A stretch of 64,000 bases of DNA. Source: Cardiocondyla obscurior (taxonomy: Eukaryota; Arthropoda; Insecta; Hymenoptera; Formicidae). Location of the stretch: the NCBI RefSeq assembly GCF_019399895.1, contig NC_091872.1, positions 4,472,395 through 4,536,394 of the forward strand, given 5' to 3'. Under the pieces are notes generated by a model. That model worked only from the letters and a program-made list of their open reading frames with translations, ran no database searches and was not told the DNA's origin. This document shows positions 13,386 through 25,321 of the stretch, piece after piece (the stretch's first letter is position 1; every line of letters starts with the position of its first letter). Both the position numbers and the translations under genes were made by a program.

Positions 13386-13708
13386 CTATAAGTTGCTCCG
13401 CCGATGTATGATGCCCTTCCCGAGCCTGCTCCTCCTCTCAGATGGGACGTGTCGAGTCATCCTTCCGCGCACAAGTCACTCGCGAATATCCCGACCGTGA
13501 TTTTATAATCGCGAAAATTACTCAACGATCACTTTCGCGCGTTCCATGGTCGGCACTCGCGTTTAAAAGAAAGTCCTATGTTAAAAAATTCCGTCCGAAT
13601 ACTTAACGAACTGCCGGAACGGCTGACGAACCGGCTGCGGTTCGTAAAATTATTTTTACCGGCGGTGATGGCACTTTCGATGATGACGATGAATGCAGCT
13701 GCGTTGAT
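13386..13708 (-). ncRNA. Candidate minus-strand exon (323 nt or shorter), noncoding or UTR
   Basis: The upper edge is a strong minus-strand acceptor (TTTCTTTCTGTTACAG) and the lower edge a donor TATAG|GTAAAT, separated from the 44-nt candidate exon by a 110-base intron, typical of insect genes. An internal GT (CCG|GTAAAA) could end it about 50 bases in. The only ATG-led frames are short: one of about 24 codons stops exactly at the exon edge. This suggests 5' UTR or lncRNA. The acceptor implies at least one further exon at higher coordinates. No function can be given. Confidence 0.28.
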
Positions 13709-16700
13709 CTGTAACAGAAAGAAATATATAATTTAATTGTAGCCAGTTTCTCGTATAAATAGAATATAACTAATACGTATAATTATATGTAAAATTTAAG
13801 TAAGATTTAACATTTGTAAAATCTCTCACAGAAAAATGAATATGAAAAAATGAACATTATTTCTTCGTGCTGTGTTGTAATTTAGTAAAAGATTTTTCTC
13901 AAAGTACTAGCTAAACTCGAGAATATTTTGAACAAGATTATCAATGTAAATTACTTTGAACTTTAACAGGTAAGTCGTTATCGTTCTTGTCTATCTAGAA
14001 TTTCTCCGTGTTTATCTTAAAAGTTGAAATAACGCCCGTGCTCTTTCTTCTCTTTAGAGTCGCCCTTTCTGCTGCTTCTCAACTTATCTCATTTAAATTT
14101 TTGCACTCGTACATATAACAAAAAAAGAAAAAGAAAAAGGAAAAAAAAGAAAGAAATCCTTTTCTTCCTATTTGCTACGAAAATACGTAATTATATTAAA
14201 TTTTGAAAGAGTAAGGAGCTGTTAATTAATTGAATTACCAGTGATATTTCGAAAATAGCTCTTTCGTGACAACCAGGAAGATCCATAAACGGAATTCCTT
14301 TGTTAAAACAATTTCGATGAATGTGACAGAGCTGTGCTTATATTCGACAAGAGCTTTTCGGACAATTTTGCCATTTCGTGCACAGTTTTCTTTAAACCGC
14401 GACATCCAGGATAATCCCCGTTTTAATACGTTACTCTTTTCACGAAGTTCTCGCTATTTTATGGGATAAAAAAATTAACCGCCGGCGACTGAAGAGATTC
14501 GCGCGGGCGAATTTCTATTTTTGACAATCCTCTATTTTGACTTTCGCGGTTCTAAATTTAAACTGCGTGTGAAAAAGCAAGCGCGGCGGACAGATGTGTT
14601 GAGGATTTGAAGATTCCACGGATGGTCGACACGGCGAAGTCTTATCGCGAGAACGCTTTTACGGTTCTAACAGGGAATTCGACGTCACGGTATAAGGATA
14701 TAATAACGTTGATGTAAAGGCGAAAACGCTTTATCCAACGTGAAGCCAAGTGTAATGTTTCTATCTTACCGAATGCATATTCCTTTAATAACAGAAAAAA
14801 GTATCTCGTTTCGCGATATTATGCTCGTGTTCTCCTCGGCGCAGCGCGGGTCGTTTCAGGGAATATTTTTCTTCATTTTGCCCTCCCGGCATGTGGGTAG
14901 CAAATCACTTCCCTTCCGTAGATCGAAATAAATTGAGTTCGGAGGATTTGGAGTTTAAATACGCTTGCCTATGTTGATCGTCGTGTAATCAGTTTCAAGC
15001 AAATATTCAGGTTGCACAGAGGCGTACGTGAGTATACGGAACGTCAAAGTCAGGTAGAAGATGATCCGATATCTCGCGAGGTGATTTGATAGAACAAGCG
15101 CGAGAGAAGCGTAGAATAATAAAGCGGAATAACGGTGTCGGGGCGCGTTCTCAAAAAAATTAATTGCATTTATAATAAACGAACGGGTAGATGATGTTAC
15201 TCCTGACGTTTCTCAATAGCAAAACTAAATTATATTTCTGATGTCGTCGAATAATTAGCTTAATTAAATTTGGAGACAACCGACCAGGTGAAGCGAAAAT
15301 AACCGGGTAGTTCGGATTAATTATTCAGCGCTAACTAATATAAGGTAGACCTACGTCGGGTCTAGAAATGTCAAACGAGCATAACGTCTGCTAAGCATTA
15401 TGAATTATATTGTAAAATAAAAAGAAAAAGGAAATGAGGATTATTTCGAACAGTCAGAGTAATCCATTTCCGTCGCGGCAATTTTTATACTAACCGTATC
15501 GGCGATAAATTGATTATTGGCTTTGCGAAATATTCAGCCAGCTGCATTAACGTAATCTGCATAAAATTTATATATTGACAACGTCGTACTTGAGTGCATT
15601 GGATTTGACGTTATTACGGCTAACTTGGCGCATGACCGCGATGGCGAAATAAAAATTGCCGCAGTTAATAATTTGTGAAAACGTCGATGTCTACCCGGCG
15701 AGTATTCTGTCAGAAATGCATTATACTCGTGGCACATAAGCAAATCTTCGATGAAACTCGATTTTTCATCAAGTTCACCTGCCACATCAATCATTCCAAT
15801 CTACGTCGATCGTATCAATTGCAAAAGAAATTCAACTATTTGCGGATATTCCTTGCGATCGACTCTTTGCGAAATTTATGTTCACGAGCGAAGTAAATCC
15901 CTTCTCCCTGCGATTCTGGTCTTCGCGTGTCATGAAAATGTATGGAATGTTACCATGTACCTTCCCTTTTCCTCTCTCCCCGGGTCGCCGTACCACGTTT
16001 CGTAAAAATATTGTCACGTTCCTATTTAGAATACTCTCTGTGTCATCCCGCATCGCGCAATTGTTCCTGACATTTTTCCCTTCTTTGTTACGCATCAAGC
16101 TTCTTGACATTTAAATGTACAATCGTTGCGAATCAACAGCAAAGCCCCGTCGGTTCTTTCTCATTTGGAAAAAAATAAAAACGCGCGTGCTTCGCGCGGG
16201 AATTAGGCGGGCGTACGAAGGAAAAGCGCGATGGAAAAACTCGGGTTCAAGAGAGAAAGGGAGAATATTGTCGCAGAAAGTAAACTTGCGCGTGTAACGA
16301 GTCCTCGAGGTGCTCAGCCAGGTCGCGCAAACCTTGATATTTCTATCGACGATTTTTATTCTTCGCTTTTTAATATTCAACGCGACACGACGCCCCGATC
16401 GGGACACCGTCGAGCGTTGCGCGTGATATGAAAGACCCCTGGATGCTGGATTCCGAATTCAATTGGCGGACCGTTGAAGATCGAGAGAACCCAGTGGAAT
16501 TATTCCCAACAAAGGCACAAGGGGAGGTCCTCGATGTCGCGCGTAAACGTGAAATTCTTTCCGTCGATCTTGCGTTGATACTCCAGACCCCCGGAGAAAA
16601 ATTGGAAAATATGCGATGGGACATACGTGAGGTCGGAAGAAAATCTCGCGCGAGGTGATAGATGAGCGAACCGCCTTCAACCTTTAAAAAGTAAGCCGGT

Positions 16701-19700
16701 GCACGGCCGGGGCAAAAGTTTTAGCGGAATAGAGAAAAGCGGCGCGATCGGACTGTTTTTCTTTTTTTTTTTCGATGGAAAAGAATAGAAAAGAAAAGAA
16801 AAAAAAAACAAAAAAAACAAAGGTTCATAATTATTCGACGAAATATTGTTTTCGCGTTCAAACAGCGCGCGATAAATTTCATTCGTCTAGTCAGTTTTTG
16901 TTTAACTCAACGTCATTTTGGCGGCGAGCAAAAGAGTGTGAAAATTAAACTCTATTGTGTATCGACGGCCACTTCTCGATTATTCAACCGGTGCACAAAG
17001 AGTCGGTACAGCGTTTCGGTGAATTTTCAAAGTTCACCGCAGCATCCACTGTGCAGCGTGCTACGAGTTGCAGGCTAATCGTACGGTATAAAGAGAAACC
17101 TTTATCCACGGCGAGCCGAAACTTTTCAAGCACATCGTTTAAGCAGAATTAGCGATGGAAAGCGAAACGGGTGCCGCGCACAGAGTCGGTTCGGCTCGGC
17201 CGCGAGGGGGAAAAAAAAAAACGAAAAAAAAGTATCGGATAGAATTTCCGTGCCGAATACGCGAGGGAATATATTTTCTTAGGAATATCGAACAGATCGC
17301 GGATCTGTGGGCGTAAGCTGCTCGTTATAAGAAAAGCGAGAGAAGCGCTTATTCGACGCGTCTACCTCCGGCTGCGACGCGGGCTCGCCAAGTTATGATA
17401 TCTCTTGTTACGTTACGTCACACGTGATCTGGCCTTAACGCGTTATCTATTGACAGCCTGTCGTGATGCAACGTCGATTCTAGTAGATACTCGCTCTTAC
17501 TGACGAGGATAAATCGAAGGATATTCCTACGGCGTCGTTTGTTCAATTGCGATTCAAGATTCGAAAGATCCGACCGCTTCGTTTTTGAATGATCAAGTGA
17601 CAGACTCACTAGGGTCCCCCCCGCCGGTCGACAATACAGCGCGTCCTTCGCGAGATTACTTGCACCGTGATGTAATCGTTATGTAACGAGGGTCATCCAC
17701 AGGACGCGACGTTATCGAGAAAATTCTGAGTGGTACATTGACAATGCGCAACACGCGATCCTACAAGTGGTCCCGGCGACGCACCGGGAATAATAGCGGC
17801 GAATGCAATTGTTACGCGAAATCGATGTCGAGCACAATCGCGAGCAAATCGAAGACGATTGTCTGCTCCCCGCGCGGAGGGTAGCTCGCTTGTTTGGAGG
17901 GCGGGAGGGTTGCGTTTACCTCGCTCAAGATTCTCCAAGGGAAGGCCGCGTTTAACAGTGACAAAGGACCAGGACGAGCTGCGCATCCAACTATATTGGC
18001 TTAATTTCATTCTCATACTGAGAATCCTTTCTCCGCCGAGATGCTCTCGCCGCAATACGCTTTGCATAACTCAGCTCTTTTTTTTTTCTTTTTTTTTTCA
18101 TTTAATACCAGCGCGCGTTACTAGGCTCCTACCTTTTCGGAGGCTTTATGGAAACGCGACCGCGCGGCGCGCGACAACGCTTTCAAAATTGCGACACGCA
18201 AATTACGTCTGCCGTTTAAAATCGCGTTAAAGCGCACTTTAAGACTTAATGACGAGCCTTTGACATTTGATAATTAAAAATCGAACGATCGATCGGGACC
18301 GAGGCGAAACGTACGATTAATGAGTTTCTTTCTGCTCGTATCGCAATAAGATTACCTGACGCTTCGCAGCTTTTGCATTTCGCGAAAATGAGGAAAATGG
18401 CACCTCGGCTATCTCCGATGCCGCTCCGTCAGACGTATTAACGATGTCATTAATACGTCTGCTTCGAGCGGTCTGTAATACGATTACGATCCCGTTCCGC
18501 CGGGAATTTCATTTCAAAAGTCACATTACGGGCGCTACCTCTTTGAGAATCCCTCAGAAAGATTTTTCCGGGACGGGAAAATGCGCGCGCGCGCAAGAGA
18601 TGTGAGTAGAACGGATTTCGGGTGCTCGAGCGGTTTTATTGCCCCGCGATTTTTACGTCGGAATCGATGAGGAGATAAAGGCGCCCCGGTCTCAGTTTCC
18701 GTTGGGGTTTTCCCGGCACTCGATATCCTTTAATCGTGTTATCGCATGCGGCACAATACGCGCGCGGCTCTGCTACAAAGGACACGTGAGGTCTTTCTTT
18801 TTATACGCCATCAATTTTCCCGCTGGCACGCGAGAAAACTCGCGTGCGTTACGGACAGCGGCCCCCGTCATCGCGGCGGCGGAGTGATCCGGGTCTGCTA
18901 CTTCGGAAACAGACGTTGAACGATAATCCTACCTCCGCGAAAAGCAATCTCGGTGACGCGGAATTTAGAGAATGCCGGGTAACACCATCGCTGATGCTTC
19001 ACCGGCGCGCACTCTCACTCTCTCTCTCTTCCATCTTTCCGCTTCTCCCTGCTCCCGCCCACCCGTCGCGTGTTTTATATGAAATTTAATCTTGCGCTTG
19101 CCGCGCCATTAAATTTAAACTTTCAGCCGTGAGACAGTTGCGCCGGTGTGTCTCTCATCGGTTGAGTGGCGAAGAAAAAGAAATTAATAAACTTTTCCGC
19201 GAGCCAAGTTTCGATAACTACAACTGCTTTCGAACTACCTCATTTTTTCCCCCTCTCCCCTTCCTCCTCCCCCTCCCATTTTGCTCGTTTGGTAAAAATT
19301 TTTAAGAAATTTTATTCCCATCGTTTCCCTTCGGAGTTTACACGGAAGAAAAAAAATTATTCCTCTCCTTCGAAAACCATTTCACGCGAGGCGGCAAATC
19401 CCGTTTTTTTTTTTTTTTTTTTTTTTTTTATTAAATGGAAAATGCGGCAGAGCCAGGAAAGATGGATCCCGCGCTTAGTCGGAATTTCGCGTCCGTACTC
19501 GATTAAAATTGTTCTCATTTTCCTGTATTTACCGTAATAAATTTTCCTTCCTCGGTCCAGATAGGCTGTATTAAACGTTAGCAATATCTATGGTAATTCG
19601 AACTTAAAAGGCGCTCGCGGCGTAGTCTACCGATTGAGGGGATATCGCCCTGAATTAAAGTGGCGCCATCGGAAAGTATAAAAAGAGATCCGAGCTTGAT

Positions 19701-22700
19701 CGACTCGAGGTGAGAGATGTCATTCACTTTTCACGACTCGGTTTTCGCAACCTTTAAATAAAGAAGGAGGCAACTTCTCAAGGTTCCGGCAAAAATTTCC
19801 CAACTTGCCGGTCAATCGTCGGCGATAACAAAAAACACGAAAATGTACTTGGCTGGCTGATACGGAGACACCTTCAGACCCGAGAATAGAAAATTGAGCT
19901 GCTAAATTGGGCAGCGCTTATATTTAGAAGACCCGAAGGGAGGGATCGGTCTTGATATAGAATCCACTTCTTAACGGTAATTGCTACCTACGCTTTCGTC
20001 CTGACGACTTACCTTCGTCGAGGTATTCGATTGTTGGCAAGAGCTTTCGAAATTGCTTCAACAAAATTTGAGAAAGAATGAACAGCGCGTTTAAAGTGGT
20101 GTTGAATCTCCTCGACTCGCGCGGCAGCTCGATCGTCGGGCGTATCGTTGATCACAATCGAGTGAACGGTTTAGTGATATACGTTCGTAAGTTACAACTT
20201 GTAAACTTACAACCGATATTTCTTACATCCAATCGCTCGACTATTATTTTCCTGCTTTATGCACGATCGAGTGAAGTCTCGAGCGTTGGGAATTGAATAT
20301 TTTTACCCGCCACTGACATCGCGTGACAAATTGAGGGCCGCCTGTTTTTCCACGTGGCTTGCTTTAAGAGTCTCGGCGTAATGAGACGATGGAGTGCAAT
20401 TTGCACACATGATTAATGTGTAAAATTAAAAAAAAAAAAAGAACTTTATTTTATATATAATTACGTTCGCATAATCGAGCTGTCGCGATTCTTATTGTGC
20501 CCAGTATATAAAAGGATTCTATTAAAGTTAACGTCGCACTGCTTTCGCGGTAATCGATTCGGCCAGGAATTTATTTGCTAGTACACAGGACGGCGCGATC
20601 GTCGGTCAATTACGCCGAATAAACAAAGGTAAACTCGTTAACCTACGCGTTTCTGGTTAAAGTTCGAGAGGCCGTAGGAGACTTCAATTAGCGCGGAGTC
20701 AGGTAATCGTTAGGTGGCATTTGACTCGCGAAGATCAGGTCGCTAGTGCGCAGATAGCTAGTCGAACTGTTTGTATGGCCTGAATAAGCGCCGTCCGGCG
20801 GATCTGTCAACGTGCGGCGCGAATGTATCGCGCGCTGCGGCACGTGTGTAAAATAAAATATTCATACGGCACGTGAGCGGGCCGCGAGTAATCGAGTTTG
20901 AAAATCAACATTCTGATATGGCGATACGTACGAGAGGCATTCGCTTTAATAAAAAGTATGTAAACGAGGATAATGATATGTCGTATCTATTACGGGATAA
21001 AAAGGCGATAGACGCAACTGCAATTACGACGTAACGTTCATTCGCGAATACGTTTTCTTCCAGAAACCGATTCCTCGTGGTTGTTTATTGCAATATATAT
21101 ATATTTTTTTTTAATTATTATTATTTTTTTATTTTAAGAAACTGTCGACTCGGTTTGCTTAACGTTAATCCACGTTTACGGAGCCGTTCTTTATTAGCGT
21201 CACGTAGCCGCGAATCCCATCACGTTCGCGTCTTCCAAGTTCTCGTTAAATATAGATCTCCCTGTGGACGACCCTAATTCTGAACGAACTGCCGTTTATG
21301 TCGGCTGGTCAGTTACCGGCATAATTGACTCATACATGTCGAAGCGATCGAATTGTCGCTGTGGGTGGATTTCGGATCGAAGAGCTCCTAAAATCTATCC
21401 CTTGTATTCTTAAGGGATATCGAACGCTAAATGAACCGGGCAGGATGGAGAGATGACGAAGCCATATTATCCGCGTGTGAGGAAAGATTTCGCCAAAGTA
21501 CGCGACGTAGCAATTTTGTTACGTTTCTTTTAATATTTAAGGGAACTAAAGAAGAAACTGAAGAAACGGGAGCGCGAAAATAAAAAGAAGGGTGAAAAGA
21601 TCGCAATTCGCGAGATCTCTTTGCGCGAAATTTTCAAGGATTTAAAGTCCTTTAGTTTTAAAGAGACAAAACGCAGACCTCGTTTGAGGAAAAAGGCGTC
21701 ACCGTGCAAATTACGATTTTTAAGATTTTATAAAATTTCTTTTTTTTGGAATCATCGCATTACATTAACGCAAGGTAGAGACGAGACCTCTCGGCGAGGG
21801 ATGCCGTTTAAAGTTTTTTTTTTTTACGCTGTATGGGAAATGATGCACTTTAACCTATATGCACAAGACGAGGCGGTTTTTAGATCAGGAGATCACTTTC
21901 TTGGAGCATCGTCGCGTTAGTGCAACCGCACGTCCTGTTTGAAGGTTAATCTTGGCGATAAACACGGATGCCACGACCGGGGCAGTGGGAAGGAACTCTT
22001 CGGTAATGCTTAGAGCACATGCTTTCCGCCCGATGTGAAATCGCATCGTGAATACGGATAAGGCTACTCCTTGATAAAAGCGACGGAAGAAAACAAGATT
22101 ATCGTCATAAGCTTCATTAAAATTAGTATCCTCGCGCTAATTAAGGCGAAGACGATAAGTTTAAAGTGAGAGCCAACTAATTATAAACGACGAAGAAAAT
22201 ATATCCGAGGAAGTTATGTAGTTTAGCTTCTGCTATTGACTTCCGTTGCCCTCTTTTTTTTTTTTTTTTTTCCTTTTCTTTTCTTTTTTTTTATGTCGCC
22301 GAGTCCGTTATCTCGTAAGCAATCTTTTGAATTCACCCCGTCGCTTTCCTCACTTCGCCGAGATCTCCTTGATTTTTTAATTTTCTGGCGGTACGTTCGT
22401 TGGCGCGAGCTTAATGTTATAGGTCACTTCGCAGTGAGAACAGAACGTTCTTTCGCCAACTGTTTCGGAGCCGAGAACGCTCCCTTGCCCCTTCCGTCTC
22501 GTCGTTATTAATCTCACCCTTCCCGGTGCAAGACAAATCGACTGCTACGACCCGGTTTTATCTTCCGAAGGAGCGTATTACAAGAGGATTTCGCGATATT
22601 AAACGTCTCGCATGCATCATAACTCTACCCGGTCTCGATTCATCCGGCGAGCTACGCAAAATATCATCCCCTCGACGCGACGCGCCGAGTTAATATTATC

Positions 22701-24911
22701 GTGCCGGGTCAATAAAAACGTATCGCGCATGAAAGCCGCGTATCTCTCGCATTTTCAAAGAACGGCGTTCATCGGGGTCAATCTGTCCGCATTGTTTCGC
22801 GCTCGTTGCATTCGTCCGTAAATTGTACCGCCTCTATCGACGGGTAAAACTGGAGCGAAATTTTCAGACGCGTTATGAATGCATATAAAACGCACCGTAT
22901 GCAAAGCAATGCTTATTTCCGTTTCAATAGAGTTGAATAGGATTGTTTTTCTCCTTTTTCTCTCTTAATTTTTTTTTTTTTATTGTTACAATAAAATAAC
23001 AGTATTTCAAGAGCACAGGCAGATTGAGATACAATTGTAATTTCTGAATACACGATGTATTTACTAGGCTGCTGGCTATGAAATTTCGCCAAACTACGCA
23101 AGGGGATTCGATACATCCGATCAATTTGTTTAAAGCACGTGCAGGCCTCACGACTACCCCGCACGTAGAAAAACTGATGATAGCAGAATGTCGCGGAGAA
23201 CCAGCGCTGAGCTGTGAACGCGACCCGGGAGCGCGCTATTACCGGGGAAAAAAAAAATTCTTTTAGCCGGGACAAGTCACGATCGAGGGAAGTATGGGTT
23301 CGCAAAAGCACGGATACTCCTTCGCGAGACGCAGTTACGATGCCGCTGGTGCCGCGCGCTATGCAGATACGTGTAATGCCACAATTCCGCCGTGCACTTC
23401 GGTAGCGCAAGTAATGAGATTGGACCCCGTGCGCGAAAGTTTCGGATGGTACGCCTCGCGTAACCATGCCACCACCGGGTGGTAAGTATTCGGGTGTTTT
23501 ACGGCATGAGAGCTCGACGAGAAGAGCTTTAGGCAACGTAAGAGGATTTATGCGTGATGTTATTTTCGCACTCAGCCACCTCGAGGCGCGTGCATTTTCT
23601 TGGAGGCGCGAGACAAAGGGCGTTTAATAACGTCTCTATCCGCGGAAAGTTGCCGCATTATGAATCGTTCGCGTTTTGTGCGGAACAAAAAGATAAAGAA
23701 GAAGAAGAAGAAAAAAAAAGAAACTCATTTAGAGCGATAATGGACTCGCGTGCCCAATACGACGCTTGCCAATCCGACTCGCCAGAAACGACTCTTCGAG
23801 ACCATACCACCCCGAGCTTTGCAAGCTCGGAGTTTTCCGCGAACAAATAATGGTTAAATATTCCTCTCGGTCCGCTCGCTCTTGACTTGAATCGAACTTT
23901 AGCAAGTAAATACGCGCAAAGCACGGAAAATTTTCTAGTACCGGGGAAATAAAATTTGTAGTTTCGCGAGCTGAAAGCGGATAATTCTTTTTGGCAAAAT
24001 CAGAAAACTGCTCGCTGGTGCGTTGGTGCGTGTCCTCAAAAAGCGTTTAATTTGTCCCTTTGAATCGCTGCCAAATGTAACGCGGGACCGGAGAAACCCT
24101 CGACCTCATAGAGCACCGCGAAATATTAAATTTCGAAAAATGTCGCACGACGGGGCGCCAAGGTGACTGCACATGTAAGTGCACATGTAACGGTATCCCG
24201 TTAATAATCCGCAAGTAGTTGTAAAGTTCCCTATATCTCGAGACATTTCTCATGCAATAATTACGAAAGCGGCAGCTTGCGTTGCTCTTGATTTATTCAT
24301 GTAGAGAGATTTGCATATCAACGAAACGCAATGCATTTAGTAATTGATATTCCCGTGATATCGACTTTAACATTATACACGTCGCGTTTCCTGACTTCAG
24401 TGAAATAAGTAACTGGGTTTTTCGACTACAGATGACATGCTGTAAAAACAATTTTTATTCAAGGAGCGCATTATTATTTAAAGTTTCCTCGATAAGAACG
24501 GCTCTCTTTGGTGTCCTTTCGTGTATCACTCTGATGGCAAAAGGAAAAAGTATCGAGCGTGCCCAGCACATGTTTCCGGCTCAATAAGGATTTATGGAGT
24601 TGAAATAGAGAATAAATGCGACTTCCGTACGGAACTGCGCGTATATAAGAGATTTCAGTCTCGTCGTAAATCCTTGAAAGTGGCGAACCTCGCCTATGCG
24701 CGACTCGTTTACGCGGCGGGTCCAAGGGTGAGATTCAAGATATACGTTCGGCACTGTCCGATCCTCCGTGACGGGTGTCGGGATAAGACAGCGCCTACGC
24801 TGATAAGGGCACCCCGCCGTTCGCGACAGGTCGCGGTCTCGCGTGTCGCCGCCGCCGATCTGCGCCCCATGTCGGATCCTCCACCCGCACCCTCTCGGTC
24901 GGGGGTGCGTT
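13709..24911. other. Long noncoding stretch without a recognisable gene
   Basis: There is no gene that I can support. The stretch holds mid-length open frames typical of GC-richer random sequence, a 26-base T run at 19404-19429, an 18-base T run at 22254-22271, an alternating (GC)6 tract near 18583-18594, a perfect hairpin at 23812-23830 and a perfect 12-base tandem duplication at 24168-24191. A weak minus-strand exon candidate at 20013-20055 ends in GTAAGT. The last 300 bases become GC-rich on approach to the promoter block. Confidence 0.45.
19404..19429. repeat. 26-base poly-T tract
   Basis: An uninterrupted T run in intergenic DNA. Searching its flanks by eye showed no retroelement sequence or obvious short direct repeats. 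Confidence 0.95.
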
Positions 24912-24945
24912 TCAGTCAGCATCGAGCCGCGAGTGGGGTAAGTTG
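24912..24945 (+). promoter_or_regulatory. Predicted Inr + DPE core promoter
   Basis: TCAGTC at 24912-24917 matches the arthropod initiator exactly. Taking the A at 24914 as +1, positions +28 to +32 (24941-24945) read AGTTG, a full match to the DPE consensus RGWYV at the required spacing. No TATA box is seen, as expected for a DPE promoter. The surrounding 24.7-25.3 kb is GC- and CpG-rich. The nearest plus-strand gene is the repeat/four-pass membrane protein starting at 38.6 kb, so this is its most likely distal promoter; that link is inference. Confidence 0.45.
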
Positions 24946-25321
24946 CGCCGCGCGCCGGCTCGCTGGCCCTTCGCAGAGCGAGGCACCCCAACGCGCACTC
25001 TCTCTCTGTCATTCTTGTCCGCCGATAACGAGAGGTTACAACCCCCGAAGACGATCGGCGCATCGCCGCGCGCCGATTCAACCGGCGTGGCGCGGCGCGT
25101 TCGCACGAGATACTCCCGACAGCCGAAAATTCGAGGACCGAGAACGCGAAGTGAATGCTACGTGATCGCGCGAACTTTTTCCCCCGGCTTGGCTCGCGCG
25201 TTCCGCTTCACCGCGCGGGACTCGCCCCGAGCTTAATGACGACGGCGGAAGAAAGCGGCATCGGCGGCGGTACCGCGTGTCGCATGTGAACGCGTGCGAA
25301 CGAAGCTTTCATCATGCTGAG
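24914..25321 (+). other. Candidate 5' UTR exon upstream of the four-pass membrane gene
   Basis: This runs from the predicted start site to a strong donor, GAG|GTGAGT, at 25321/25322. It contains upstream ATGs: an 18-codon uORF at 25236-25289, and an ATG at 25314-25316 that reads ATG CTG AG into the splice site. A second potential donor, GTAAGT at 24938-24943, overlaps the DPE. If spliced to the acceptor before 38596, the last ATG makes a 9-codon uORF ending just at the main start codon. Linkage to that gene is not shown by the sequence itself. Confidence 0.35.

Noticed and set aside
22913..23536. 207-codon minus-strand open frame
   Set aside because: Ends in a homopolymer-derived Lys tail, mixes unrelated composition, has no recognisable motif or splice context; likely chance in CpG-rich DNA with few stops.
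24521..25165. 214-codon plus-strand open frame across the GC-rich block
   Set aside because: It spans the predicted transcription start, so it could not be translated whole from that message; Arg/Ala-rich composition reflects CpG content.
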